This document shows, piece by piece, positions 1 through 7,512 of a DNA stretch of 22,298 nucleotides. The DNA lies in assembly GCA_905234775.1 (NCBI GenBank), contig CAJOJC010000069.1, positions 1 to 22,298 on the forward strand, in the 5' to 3' direction. This DNA comes from an uncultured Bacteroidales bacterium (GTDB lineage Bacteria > Bacteroidota > Bacteroidia > Bacteroidales > UBA932). Below the pieces are notes generated by a model. It was given only the letters and a program-made list of their open reading frames with translations. It had not been told where the DNA came from and searched no databases. How positions within the stretch are numbered: position 1 is the stretch's first letter; the number at the start of each line of letters is the position of its first letter. The translations under genes and the position numbers were made by a program.

Positions 1-217
1 CGAGCAGAAGCTCCGTCAGTTTGTCTTCGAGCTTTCCGCGGACCTCGGCGGGGGTAGGGAGGCGTTTGTCGTCCAGGCCGTCTTTATTCCATCCGCATTC
101 GCAGTAGATGCAGTCGAAATTGCAGAACTTTCCTTTAGTAGGAAGGAGGTTGATTCCGAGGGAATTTCCCAAGCGGCGGCTCTTGATAGGCCCGAAAACA
201 GTTTCTTCGCGTAACAT
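1..217 (-). CDS. radical SAM protein, 5' part (left-arm copy)
   Basis: Reading leftward from the ATG at 217 gives 72 codons that run off the window edge. The product begins [20 protein letters not shown] and contains the radical SAM cluster motif C-x3-C-x2-C at residues 32, 36 and 39 (FCNFDCIYC). It is nearly identical to residues 1-72 of the complete copy at 20894-21658, differing at only a few positions (for example Thr27 instead of Gln27). The start lies four bases after a TAATTTTG -7-like box. It is divergent from the GNAT gene at 272, exactly as in the right arm, so the duplicated block continues past the left edge of the window. The physiological reaction of this small radical SAM family is not known to me. 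Confidence 0.9.
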   Translation of the reverse strand, partial: MLREETVFGPIKSRRLGNSLGINLLPTKGKFCNFDCIYCECGWNKDGLDDKRLPTPAEVRGKLEDKLTELLL

Positions 218-221
218 ATCC

Positions 222-248
222 CAAAATTACTATTTTTCTTTAAATTTG
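222..248. promoter_or_regulatory. divergent promoter pair (radical SAM / GNAT), left arm
   Basis: Two Bacteroidota-type -7 boxes (TAnnTTTG) lie back to back. TAAATTTG at 241-248 reads rightward to the GNAT ATG at 272. TAATTTTG, on the reverse strand at 222-229, reads leftward and ends four bases before the radical SAM ATG at 217, which implies an almost leaderless transcript. I see no convincing TTTG -33 element at 19-21 nt spacing for either. The arrangement is repeated at 20862-20889. Confidence 0.5.
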
Positions 249-271
249 CGGCGTACTGAAAACCGTAAGTT

Positions 272-1399
272 ATGAAACCAACTATAGTAGAGGTAACAAC
301 AAAAAAACAGCTGAAGCAATTTGTCCACTGGCAGAATGAGTTCTATAAAGACTGCCCCTACTACACCCCCGCAATCGAAGCAGATGAGGTGACCAGCCTC
401 ACTCCGGAAGGCAATGCAGCGTTTGAATTCTGCACCGCAAAGTCGTGGCTGGCGTATGGCCCGGACGGGAAGATAGTCGGCCGTGTGACCGGTATTATCA
501 ACCCGAGGGCCAACGATCATTGGGGCAAGAAGCAGGTCAGGTTCGGCTGGATAGACTACATCAACGATGTGGATGTGGCGCGCGCGCTGATCGACACTGT
601 CGCGCAGTGGGGCAAGTCTCAGGGCATGGATACCATAGTAGGGCCGCTGGGATTTTCGGACATGGACAAGGAAGGCATGTTGGTCGAGGGCTTCGACCGC
701 TTCGCGCCTTTCACTACTATCTATAATTACGACTACTACGCTCCGCTTCTCGAGCAGATAGGTTTCGAGAAGGATGCTGACTGGATCCAGCGCACGGTGA
801 CTTTCCCTGACGACGACAGCCGTATCTATCGCGGCGCGGACATGGTGGAGAAGCGCTATGGGTTGCATGTCGTCAAGGGTTTGAGCGGCAAGGAAATGGT
901 CGAGCGCTACGGCCTGAAACTGTTCCACACCTACAACGACTCTTTTGCTCCTCTCTATGAGTTCATTCCTTTGACCGATGGCCAGATCGAGAATATTCTC
1001 CGCGATTTCGGCACCCTGATGGATCCTGATTTCCTTTGCATACTTGTGGATCCTGAGGATAATATAGTTGGTTTTGCGGTTTGTGTGCCCTCACCCGCAA
1101 AGGCCCTCCGTAAGAACAAGGGCAAGCTTTTCCCGTTCGGCTGGATTCCGCTCCTTCGCGCAATAAAGGGCAAGAACGAAGAGCTCGAGGCGCTGATGAT
1201 CGGCGTCCATCCCGACTACCAGAACAAGGGCGCGTTCATGCCCATGTTCCGCTTTATCCTGGACAGTTGCAAGAAGAGGGGAGTCAAGATTATGTACAAC
1301 AACCCGCAGCTCGAAGACAACTATCGCGTGATGAACATCTTCGCCCCCTACAACCCCCAGTTCTACATGCGCCGCAGGTGCTATAAGATGTCAATATAA
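272..1399 (+). CDS. GNAT-fold acyltransferase-like protein
   Basis: This 375-residue conserved protein resembles Bacteroidota proteins annotated as GNAT N-acetyltransferases. The C-terminal third carries the GNAT-like acyl-CoA loop, IGVHPDYQNKGA, with Gln317-Asn-Lys-Gly-Ala. It is followed by a helix and a beta strand ending in FYMRRRCYK. The N-terminal half (PYYTPAIEADE..., WGKKQVRFGWIDY...) may be a second degenerate GNAT fold. The substrate cannot be read from sequence. The stop TAA overlaps the ATG of the following lipoprotein (ATAATGAG), so the genes at 272-2645 look translationally coupled. The start is set by the only ATG after a TAAATTTG -7 box. The copy in the right arm is frameshifted, so this is the only intact copy in the window. 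Confidence 0.75.
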   Translation: MKPTIVEVTTKKQLKQFVHWQNEFYKDCPYYTPAIEADEVTSLTPEGNAAFEFCTAKSWLAYGPDGKIVGRVTGIINPRANDHWGKKQVRFGWIDYINDVDVARALIDTVAQWGKSQGMDTIVGPLGFSDMDKEGMLVEGFDRFAPFTTIYNYDYYAPLLEQIGFEKDADWIQRTVTFPDDDSRIYRGADMVEKRYGLHVVKGLSGKEMVERYGLKLFHTYNDSFAPLYEFIPLTDGQIENILRDFGTLMDPDFLCILVDPEDNIVGFAVCVPSPAKALRKNKGKLFPFGWIPLLRAIKGKNEELEALMIGVHPDYQNKGAFMPMFRFILDSCKKRGVKIMYNNPQLEDNYRVMNIFAPYNPQFYMRRRCYKMSI

Positions 1400-2265
1400 T
1401 GAGAAGAGTATTAGCATTGGTGATTTGCGCGGTCGCGGTTGTGGCGTGCGGAGGAAGGGCACCGAAGGCTGGGAAGGCGCAGAAGGCTGCGACGACGGTT
1501 GAGCTTCAGTTGCCGACCCCGCCCGCAATGCTGGACGGTCAGGATCAGGCTGAGTATGTTGTCGAGAACTATTGGCAGAACTATAAGGCTGAGATCGACA
1601 GCGTATCGCTGGAGCAGGCCTTCAGCAACTGGTGTGCTTTCACCGGCTATGTGAGCAGGGAGACATCTGTTAAGTCCCTCATAAAAGCCTACGACAAAGC
1701 CCCAGAGCGCATATTGCCCCTTGCTGAGAAATATCTCTACGACCCCAACTCTCCCTATCGTGATGAGGATTTTTACGGAGCACTGGCTGCGCATATCGGA
1801 AGTCCGGAGATGACGGAACTATCCAAACTTTGTGCGCTCAATCCCGTAGGATCAAAGGCCGCGGATTTCGTATTCGAAGATGAGCGCGGCAGAAGACATA
1901 GACTTTACGATATCCAGGCTCCCTTCATCATCCTCTTTTTCAGCAATCCCGGATGCCCGGCCTGTAAGGAGATCATCGACGACCTGTGTGCTTCGTCCGC
2001 TATTTTCAGCAATATGTCTACCGGAACTGTAAGGGTCCTGAGCATCTATATCGACGAAGACCTCGACGCCTGGCGCGAGTATGTTCCTCATTACCCCAAG
2101 TCCTGGATAGTCGGTTTCGATCCGCTGTTTACTCTCCGAAATGATACCGTCTATCATATCAGGGCCATCCCTTCGGTATATCTGCTGGACGACAGTAAGA
2201 ACGTCATTTTCAAAGACGTTCCCACCGAAAAACTCATCGCTTACCTTGAAAACATACTGATATGA
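1399..2265 (+). CDS. DUF5106-type, thioredoxin-like lipoprotein
   Basis: This 288-residue protein starts with a lipoprotein signal peptide (MRRVLALVICAVAVVAC, lipid-modified Cys17 after Val-Val-Ala). The middle region has the pattern of DUF5106 N-terminal domains (ENYWQNYK, DSVSLEQAF, AYDKAPERILPLAEKYLYDP). The C-terminal half is a thioredoxin/TlpA-like domain with FFSNPGCPACKE, giving a C-P-A-C redox motif at residues 186-189, and a cis-proline-like AIPSVYLL segment near the end. It is probably an envelope-anchored thiol-disulfide protein with unknown client. It overlaps the GNAT stop by one base and shares ATGA with the following thioesterase. The right-arm paralogue has C-D-A-C instead, which would be expected to change redox potential. 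Confidence 0.85.
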   Translation: MRRVLALVICAVAVVACGGRAPKAGKAQKAATTVELQLPTPPAMLDGQDQAEYVVENYWQNYKAEIDSVSLEQAFSNWCAFTGYVSRETSVKSLIKAYDKAPERILPLAEKYLYDPNSPYRDEDFYGALAAHIGSPEMTELSKLCALNPVGSKAADFVFEDERGRRHRLYDIQAPFIILFFSNPGCPACKEIIDDLCASSAIFSNMSTGTVRVLSIYIDEDLDAWREYVPHYPKSWIVGFDPLFTLRNDTVYHIRAIPSVYLLDDSKNVIFKDVPTEKLIAYLENILI

Positions 2266-2645
2266 CACCCTATATCCACGAAGTAAAATACTACGAGTGC
2301 GACAGGATGGGAATAGTCCACCATTCCTACTACGCTCGTTTCATGGAAGAAGCGCGAATCGATCTCCTGAACCAGCTCGGATATCCCTTCGAGAAGATGG
2401 AAGCGGAGGGTATCGTATCGCCCGTGGTGTCGCTCAGCATAGATTTCAACGACAAGATCGAGATTGAAGTTCGCGTCAAAGAGATGTCGGAACTGAAAGT
2501 CACCTTCGCCTACACTATGAAATCTAATGGCGCCCTCGTCTGCCGCGCCACCAGTACCCATTGCTTCCTCGGGCCCGACCACCGTCCCCTCGTCTATGCC
2601 CAGAAGTGGCCCGACCTCACCGCCAAACTCTCCGAACTACAATAA
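2262..2645 (+). CDS. acyl-CoA thioesterase, hot-dog (4HBT/YbgC-like), shortened
   Basis: This 127-residue single hot-dog protein has the YbgC/FadM-type N-terminal signature YECDRMGIVHHSYYARFMEEAR, with the expected acidic residue Asp14 and the HHSYY helix start. Such enzymes hydrolyse short or medium acyl-CoA or acyl-ACP thioesters in the cytoplasm. Compared with the right-arm copy (134 residues), six residues are missing: the loop reads SIDFNDKIE instead of SIDFKKPTTFPDKIE, an in-frame 18-nt loss. The KKPxxFxD loop is the form usual in the family, so the left copy is the derived one. The gene shares ATGA with the upstream lipoprotein and ends just before a strong hairpin at 2667. Confidence 0.85.
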   Translation: MTPYIHEVKYYECDRMGIVHHSYYARFMEEARIDLLNQLGYPFEKMEAEGIVSPVVSLSIDFNDKIEIEVRVKEMSELKVTFAYTMKSNGALVCRATSTHCFLGPDHRPLVYAQKWPDLTAKLSELQ

Positions 2646-2666
2646 CCGGAAAAAACGTTGAAAATA

Positions 2667-2702
2667 GGAGTTACTTTGCCCCCTGGAGGGCAAAGTAACT
2701 CC
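2667..2702. terminator. 15-bp perfect hairpin between thioesterase and glpA
   Basis: GGAGTTACTTTGCCC (2667-2681) and its exact reverse complement (2688-2702) flank a 6-base loop. It sits 21 bases after the thioesterase stop and 12 bases before the glpA -7 box, so it may terminate the upstream operon. The following sequence is AT-rich but not a clean T-run, so a regulatory palindrome is an alternative. It is absent from the corresponding right-arm region. Confidence 0.55.
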
Positions 2703-2713
2703 ATTAAATTTGT

Positions 2714-2721
2714 TATATTTG
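2714..2721 (+). promoter_or_regulatory. glpA operon -7 box (left arm)
   Basis: TATATTTG matches the Bacteroidota -7 consensus TAnnTTTG, inside the string ATTTGTTATATTTGT that is also present upstream of the right-arm glpA. No good -33 TTTG is seen at the expected distance; that region is occupied by the right arm of the 2667-2702 hairpin. The leader to the ATG at 2751 is roughly 25 nt and contains AAGGAAA. Confidence 0.55.
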
Positions 2722-2750
2722 TAAACTACATAAAGGAAACACTAAACTGG

Positions 2751-4322
2751 ATGAAAACAGAATACGATGTGATCATCATCGGCGGAGGCGCGACGGGAGC
2801 GGGAACGGCCCGCGACTGCGCGATGCGCGGCCTGAAAACGCTCCTCGTGGAGCGGGCAGACATCGCGGACGGAGCGTCCGGCCGTAACCACGGCCTGCTT
2901 CATAGCGGCGCGCGTTACGCGGTAAACGACCGCGAGTCCGCCGCGGAGTGTATAGGCGAAAACCTCATACTTAGAAGAATCGCAGCCTCCTGCGTAGAGC
3001 CTACCGAAGGCCTCTTCATTACCCTTCCGGAAGACGACCTGGCATATCTGGCGAAGTTCATCGAATGCTGCAAGGCCGCCGGCATTAAAGCCGAGGCCAT
3101 GGATCCGAAACTCGCCTTGAAGCTCGAGCCGGAGATCAACCCGGAGATTATCGGCGCCGTGAAGGTGCCGGACGCGTCGGTCGATCCTTTCAGGCTCGTC
3201 GCGCTCAACGTCCTCGACGCCAGGCTTCACGGCGCCGACATCCTCACAGGCTGGGAGGTCATCGAATTCATCAAGGAGATGGTCACCATCACCGGCGTTA
3301 AGATCCGCAACACTAAAACCGGAGAGATCAAGGCCGTCAGGGCCCACTACACCGTCAATGCGGCGGGAATCTGGGGCGCCCACATCGCCGAGCTTGCAGG
3401 AGCGCATATTGGCATGCTGCCCTCGAAGGGCGCGCTGCTGGTCTTCGGACATAGAGCAGCGAAGATGGTCATCAACCGCTGCCGTAAACCCGCGAACGCA
3501 GATATCCTGGTTCCGGGAGACGTCGTCAGCGTGATTGGTACTACCTCCGATAAAGTTCCGTTCGAGGAATGCGACGACATGAAGGTGACCCGCAGGGAAG
3601 TGGACATACTCTTGACCGAGGGCGCTAAACTGGTTCCGTCGCTCTCGACTACGCGTATCATCCGCGCGTATGCCGGCGTCCGGCCTCTGGTCGCCGACGA
3701 TAGCGACCCTTCCGGACGCAACGTAAGCCGCGGAATAGTTCTTTTGGACCACTCGACCCGCGACGGAATACGCGGCTTTATCTCCATAACGGGCGGAAAA
3801 CTAACTACTTATCGCCTCATGGCCGAACAGACGACCGATCTGATCTGCAAGAAACTCGGTCTCGAAAAGCCCTGCGAGACGGCCGTTAAGCCGCTGCCCG
3901 GCTCCGAAAAGGAAACACAAACGCTCCCGAAAAAGACATGGTCGGTGGGGCAGAAGGCTGCCTTCAACCGCCATGGCGGAAGCGTCCGGCAAATGGACTT
4001 CAAGAACCATGATGAAGAAATCTGCGAATGTGAACACGTAACCCGCGCCGAAATAGCCTATGCGGTAAAAGAATTGGGAGTTAAAACCCTCGACGATCTT
4101 CGCCGCCGCACCCGCGTAGGAATGGGAACCTGCCAGAGCTCGTTCTGCGTCTTGAAAGCCGCAAAGGTCCTGGCGGAGGAACTCGGTACTCCCGATAAGG
4201 CGGATGAACTCGCAAAAGACTTCCTCCGGGAGCGCTGGAGGGGAATCAAGCCCGTATGTTGGGGAGACCAGATGCGTGAGGCCGAACATATGAGAAATCT
4301 ATATAAGGAGGTCAGCAAATGA
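2751..4322 (+). CDS. glpA: anaerobic glycerol-3-phosphate dehydrogenase subunit A
   Basis: This 523-residue flavoprotein oxidises sn-glycerol 3-phosphate to dihydroxyacetone phosphate and passes electrons to the quinone pool through GlpC. The N-terminus has the FAD dinucleotide fold (DVIIIGGGATGAGTARD, Gly11-Gly16), followed by the GlpA/GlpD motif GASGRNHGLLHSGARYA. The C-terminal BFD-like [2Fe-2S] domain keeps the C-x-C (425, 427) and C-x4-C (461, 466) ligands. I chose the ATG at 2751 rather than 2658 because the right-arm copy begins at the equivalent MRTEYDV and the promoter -7 box lies at 2714. The extra 31 codons would run through the hairpin. The stop overlaps glpB by ATGA, with AAGGAGG just upstream of the glpB start. 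Confidence 0.95.
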   Translation: MKTEYDVIIIGGGATGAGTARDCAMRGLKTLLVERADIADGASGRNHGLLHSGARYAVNDRESAAECIGENLILRRIAASCVEPTEGLFITLPEDDLAYLAKFIECCKAAGIKAEAMDPKLALKLEPEINPEIIGAVKVPDASVDPFRLVALNVLDARLHGADILTGWEVIEFIKEMVTITGVKIRNTKTGEIKAVRAHYTVNAAGIWGAHIAELAGAHIGMLPSKGALLVFGHRAAKMVINRCRKPANADILVPGDVVSVIGTTSDKVPFEECDDMKVTRREVDILLTEGAKLVPSLSTTRIIRAYAGVRPLVADDSDPSGRNVSRGIVLLDHSTRDGIRGFISITGGKLTTYRLMAEQTTDLICKKLGLEKPCETAVKPLPGSEKETQTLPKKTWSVGQKAAFNRHGGSVRQMDFKNHDEEICECEHVTRAEIAYAVKELGVKTLDDLRRRTRVGMGTCQSSFCVLKAAKVLAEELGTPDKADELAKDFLRERWRGIKPVCWGDQMREAEHMRNLYKEVSK

Positions 4323-4831
4323 AATTCGACGTTATAATAATAGGCGGAGATCCGCGCGACGCCGAGTGCGGCCTTTACAGGGTTATAGAGCGCAAGTCGG
4401 TCTGCCTGATCGCTCCCGGCGGAGTGATCGGTGCGCCCGAAGCGCGCAGTGAGTTCGTCCATTCCGGCGGAACCCTTCTGCAGGGCGACCATGTCAGCAG
4501 GGTAGAGTACAACGAAGACGGCTCTATCAAATGCCTCTTCACCGAAAATCTCGGAAACACTCCGCTTGAAGCGGAACGTTACATACTCGCCTCCGGCCGC
4601 TTCATCTCCGGAGGTCTGAAATCAGACATGAACCATATTTGGGAGCCTATTTTCGGCGCGGACGTCGACTTCGCTGAAGATCCGGAAAGCTGGTGTGCGG
4701 AAGATTTCTTCGCGCCCCAGCCCTTTGAGAGCTTCGGAGTGAAGACGGCGGCCCCGAACATGGTTCTGAAAGACGGTAAGCCGATAGGCAACCTCATCGC
4801 CTACGGAGATATAATAGCACGTAAAAGATAA
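4319..4831 (+). CDS. glpB: short GlpB-like subunit of anaerobic G3P dehydrogenase
   Basis: This 170-residue protein sits exactly where glpB is expected (glpA overlap of 4 nt, glpC 5 nt downstream). The first ~35 residues resemble the GlpB N-terminus (MKFDVIIIGG...), and residues from about 60 on match its C-terminal part (YILASGRFISGGL, WEPIFGADV, DFFAPQPFESFGV). Full-length enterobacterial GlpB has about 420 residues. From memory, the middle ~230 residues and the last ~35, including the glycine-rich flavin segment, are absent. The first glycine motif is also altered (GGDPRDAE instead of GGGLAG). It may therefore not bind flavin and could be a structural subunit. The same size in the right arm shows this is not a local truncation. 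Confidence 0.8.
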   Translation: MKFDVIIIGGDPRDAECGLYRVIERKSVCLIAPGGVIGAPEARSEFVHSGGTLLQGDHVSRVEYNEDGSIKCLFTENLGNTPLEAERYILASGRFISGGLKSDMNHIWEPIFGADVDFAEDPESWCAEDFFAPQPFESFGVKTAAPNMVLKDGKPIGNLIAYGDIIARKR

Positions 4832-4836
4832 GGGAT

Positions 4837-6066
4837 ATGCAGGAAACCAATATCAGCCCGGCAAATCTGGAGATGTGCTTAAAGTGCAATCTCTGCACTG
4901 AAGTGTGCCCCATGTACGCGGTGAACCCGTTCTATCCCGGTCCGAAGCAGGCCGGGCCAGATGGAGAGCGCTACCGCATGAAAAACCCCGAGTTCTTCGA
5001 TTCCGCCCTGAAGTTCTGCCTGAACTGCAAGCGCTGCGAGGTGGCATGCCCTTCGGGAGTGAAGGTCGCAGACATTATCGCCGTGAACAGGCTCAAGTTC
5101 GGCAAGCCCTCGCATCCCATTCGCGACCGGATGCTCGCTTCCACCGACTTCGTCGGCACGATGGCCGTCCCGTTCGCCCCGCTCGCGAACCCCGTGCTCG
5201 GCCTTGGAGTCACAAAATCCGTCATGGACGGCGTCCTGGGCATCTCCGAACACAGAACCTTCCCGAAATACGCGACAAAGAAATTCACTACCTGGTTCAA
5301 GCATCACTCAGCGGAACAAGAACAATACAGCAAGCAGATCCACTACTTCCACGGCTGCTACGTAAACTACAACTACCCGCAGCTGGGAAAGGATTTCGTG
5401 AAACTCCTCAATGCCTGTGGCTACGGAGTTAAACTGCTGGAAAAGGAGAAGTGCTGCGGCGTAGCCCTCATCGCAAACGGTTTTGGCGACCAGGCTAAGA
5501 AACAGGCCCAGGTCAACCTCGCCAGCATCAAGAAAGCCGGCACAGAGGTCCTGACTACCTCCAGTACCTGTACCTTCACCATGCGCGACGAGTACGAAAG
5601 CGTCCTCGGCCTCGACAACTCCCAGCAGCGAGACAACATTCTCCTGGCGACTAAATGGCTCTACGACAAGATCGAAGCGGGGGAGATCAAGCTTGCCTTC
5701 AAGCCCGACTATAAACTTAAAGCTGTCTACCACACCCCCTGCCACATGCAGAAAATGGGCTGGCAGCAGTACTCAATAAGACTCCTGAAGCAAATCCCCG
5801 GCCTGGAGCTAACCATTCTCGACCAGCACTGCTGCGGAATCTCCGGAACCTTCGGCTTCAAAAAGGAAAACTACGAATTCAGCAAAGAAATCGGAAAACA
5901 ACTGTTCGAAGACATCAATGCTGCAACTCCCGAGGCAGTAATCACAGACTGCGAGACCTGCAAGTGGCAGATCGAGCAGTTCACAAAGATCCCGACCTCC
6001 AACCCTGTGAGCATCCTCGCCCAGGCTATCGACTTTGAAAAAACTCAAGCACTGAATGAAAACTAA
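4837..6066 (+). CDS. glpC: anaerobic glycerol-3-phosphate dehydrogenase subunit C
   Basis: This 409-residue iron-sulfur subunit links GlpAB to the membrane quinone pool. Two [4Fe-4S] ferredoxin motifs are clear: Cys14, 17, 20, 24 (CLKCNLCTEVCP) and Cys61, 64, 67, 71 (CLNCKRCEVACP). Two CCG (cysteine-rich) domains follow, with HGCYVNYNYPQLGKD/EKCCG and HTPCHMQKMGW/DQHCCGISGT as their halves, as in GlpC and heterodisulfide reductase subunit HdrB. No transmembrane helix is evident, so membrane association would be peripheral. It begins 5 bp after glpB and its last 11 bases overlap the glpT start. In the first 60 residues it differs from the right-arm copy at 8 positions. Confidence 0.95.
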   Translation: MQETNISPANLEMCLKCNLCTEVCPMYAVNPFYPGPKQAGPDGERYRMKNPEFFDSALKFCLNCKRCEVACPSGVKVADIIAVNRLKFGKPSHPIRDRMLASTDFVGTMAVPFAPLANPVLGLGVTKSVMDGVLGISEHRTFPKYATKKFTTWFKHHSAEQEQYSKQIHYFHGCYVNYNYPQLGKDFVKLLNACGYGVKLLEKEKCCGVALIANGFGDQAKKQAQVNLASIKKAGTEVLTTSSTCTFTMRDEYESVLGLDNSQQRDNILLATKWLYDKIEAGEIKLAFKPDYKLKAVYHTPCHMQKMGWQQYSIRLLKQIPGLELTILDQHCCGISGTFGFKKENYEFSKEIGKQLFEDINAATPEAVITDCETCKWQIEQFTKIPTSNPVSILAQAIDFEKTQALNEN

Positions 6067-7512
6067 TAAAACCTTCAAGTTCTGGCAGTGGTGGACTATC
6101 ATCGTGTCGATGGTAGTCTACTCGATCTTCTATTTCGTACGCAAGAACTTCTCGATCGCCATGCCCGGCCTTACCGCTGAATATGGCATCAGCAACACCA
6201 GTTTCGGTATCATCATCGCGATCGGCTCGCTAATCTACGGCCTCAGCCGCTTCATCAACGGCTTTATCGTGGAGAAGGTGAGTACGAAACTGTTCATGGC
6301 GATAGGCCTCCTTCTCTGCGCCGCCGCCAACTTCTGCTTCGGCTTCGGCGTGGACCTCAGCTACCTCATCACCGGCGTCCACGAAGGCCCGCAGTTCGTA
6401 AATATGCTCGTCCTCGTGATGGGCATCACGATAGTCCTGAACCAGTATTTCCAGGGCTTCGGCTACCCGCCGTGCGCGCGAATGCTCCCGCAGTGGATCG
6501 CGCCCGGCGAGCTCTCGACCAAGATGAGCATCTGGAATACTTCGCACTCGATAGGCAGCTTCCTCGCCGTCATCATCTGCGGCATGATCATGACCGGCCT
6601 CGGCTCTGACATGAGCGGCAGCCCGGAGATCGTGGCGCGAATCTCGAATAACCTCGCGGGCAGCATCAAGGGCTGGGACAGCCTCGCCGTAGCCGATCAG
6701 ACCGCCCGAATTATGAGCTACGCCGGACACTACGGTGCATGGCGCATGTGCTTCATAATCCCGGCCATCATCGCCGTGGGCGCAGCCATCCTCTGCATCG
6801 CCGCCCTCAAAGACACGCCGCAGAGCGTGGGCCTGCCCGAAATCAAGGGCACGGAAACGGGCAAGGAAAAGACCGAAAAGATCCCGGGCGCGCATAAGAA
6901 GTTCCTCGCCCACATGGTCTTCCGCAACAAGTGGGTCTGGATCCTCGCGACCGCCAATATCTTCGTCTACGTCCTTCGAATGGGCGTTCTGGACTGGGGC
7001 CCGAAGTTCCTTACCGAAGACCGCGGTATGAACATCAAGGGCGCGGCCTGGTCGGTGGCGCTGTTCGAACTCTCCGCGATCGTGGGAACGATCTTCGCTG
7101 GCTGGGCGGCCGACCACATCTTCAAGGGCAAGTCCCATCGCATGTGCCTCATATCCATGGTGGGGGCGGTCATTTTCCTCGGCCTGTTCGCGCTGGTCGA
7201 CATGCCCGTCATCCTCTCGACCGTCGTGCTCGCGATGAGCGGTTTCTGCATCTACGGCCCGCAGGCTCTGATCGGAATCGGCTCGGCCAACCAGGCGACT
7301 AAGGAGGCTTCGGCCACCGCCAACGGCCTCGCGGGCATCTTCGGCTACGTGACCTCTTCGGCTGGCACTGGGTCTTCGTTACGTTCATCGCCTTCGGCGT
7401 GGTTGGCGCGCTGATCTTCGCTTCGATGTGGAACGCCCCTCGCGACGGCTACGAGCGCTCGCGTAAGTTTACCGATGAATTGGTGGCAGAACACGAAAAG
7501 AACAATGCGTAA
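6056..7512 (+). pseudogene. glpT: glycerol-3-phosphate transporter GlpT, frameshifted by 40-nt deletion
   Basis: This is an OPA-family major facilitator for G3P/phosphate exchange, recognised by YFVRKNFSIAMPGLTAEYG near the N-terminus and CIYGPQALIGIGS near the C-terminus. The frame starting at 6056 is open through GLAGIFGYV (to 7351) and then runs into 21 foreign codons, ending at 7414. The normal C-terminus (FGWHWVFVTF...RKFTDELVAEHEKNNA) continues in another frame up to the TAA at 7510-7512. Alignment with the right copy shows that the DNA for GSALSAIGVGVIA plus one base (40 nt) is missing. This removes most of the eleventh membrane helix region. The first ~430 residues are intact and retain ANQATKEAS, which the right copy lacks. 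Confidence 0.85.

Noticed and set aside
2658..2750. Upstream start for the left glpA adding 31 residues
   Set aside because: The extension crosses a hairpin and the promoter -7 box and is absent from the right copy; the ATG at 2751 matches the right-arm start.
2742..3752. 336-codon reverse frame opposite glpA
   Set aside because: It is a shadow frame created by the GC-rich third positions of glpA; the product has no recognisable domain and no promoter or ribosome site of its own.
6230..7138. 302-codon reverse frame opposite glpT, with a similar one at 14047-14907 opposite the other copy
   Set aside because: Both are His/Asp/Ala-rich complements of hydrophobic membrane segments, as expected for antisense of a transporter gene.
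7475..7504. Upstream ATGs for the glycosidases (7475 left, 13466 right)
   Set aside because: They would prepend glpT-derived residues before the signal peptide; the MRKF start at the ATGCGTAA overlap is conserved in both arms and gives a proper lipoprotein signal.
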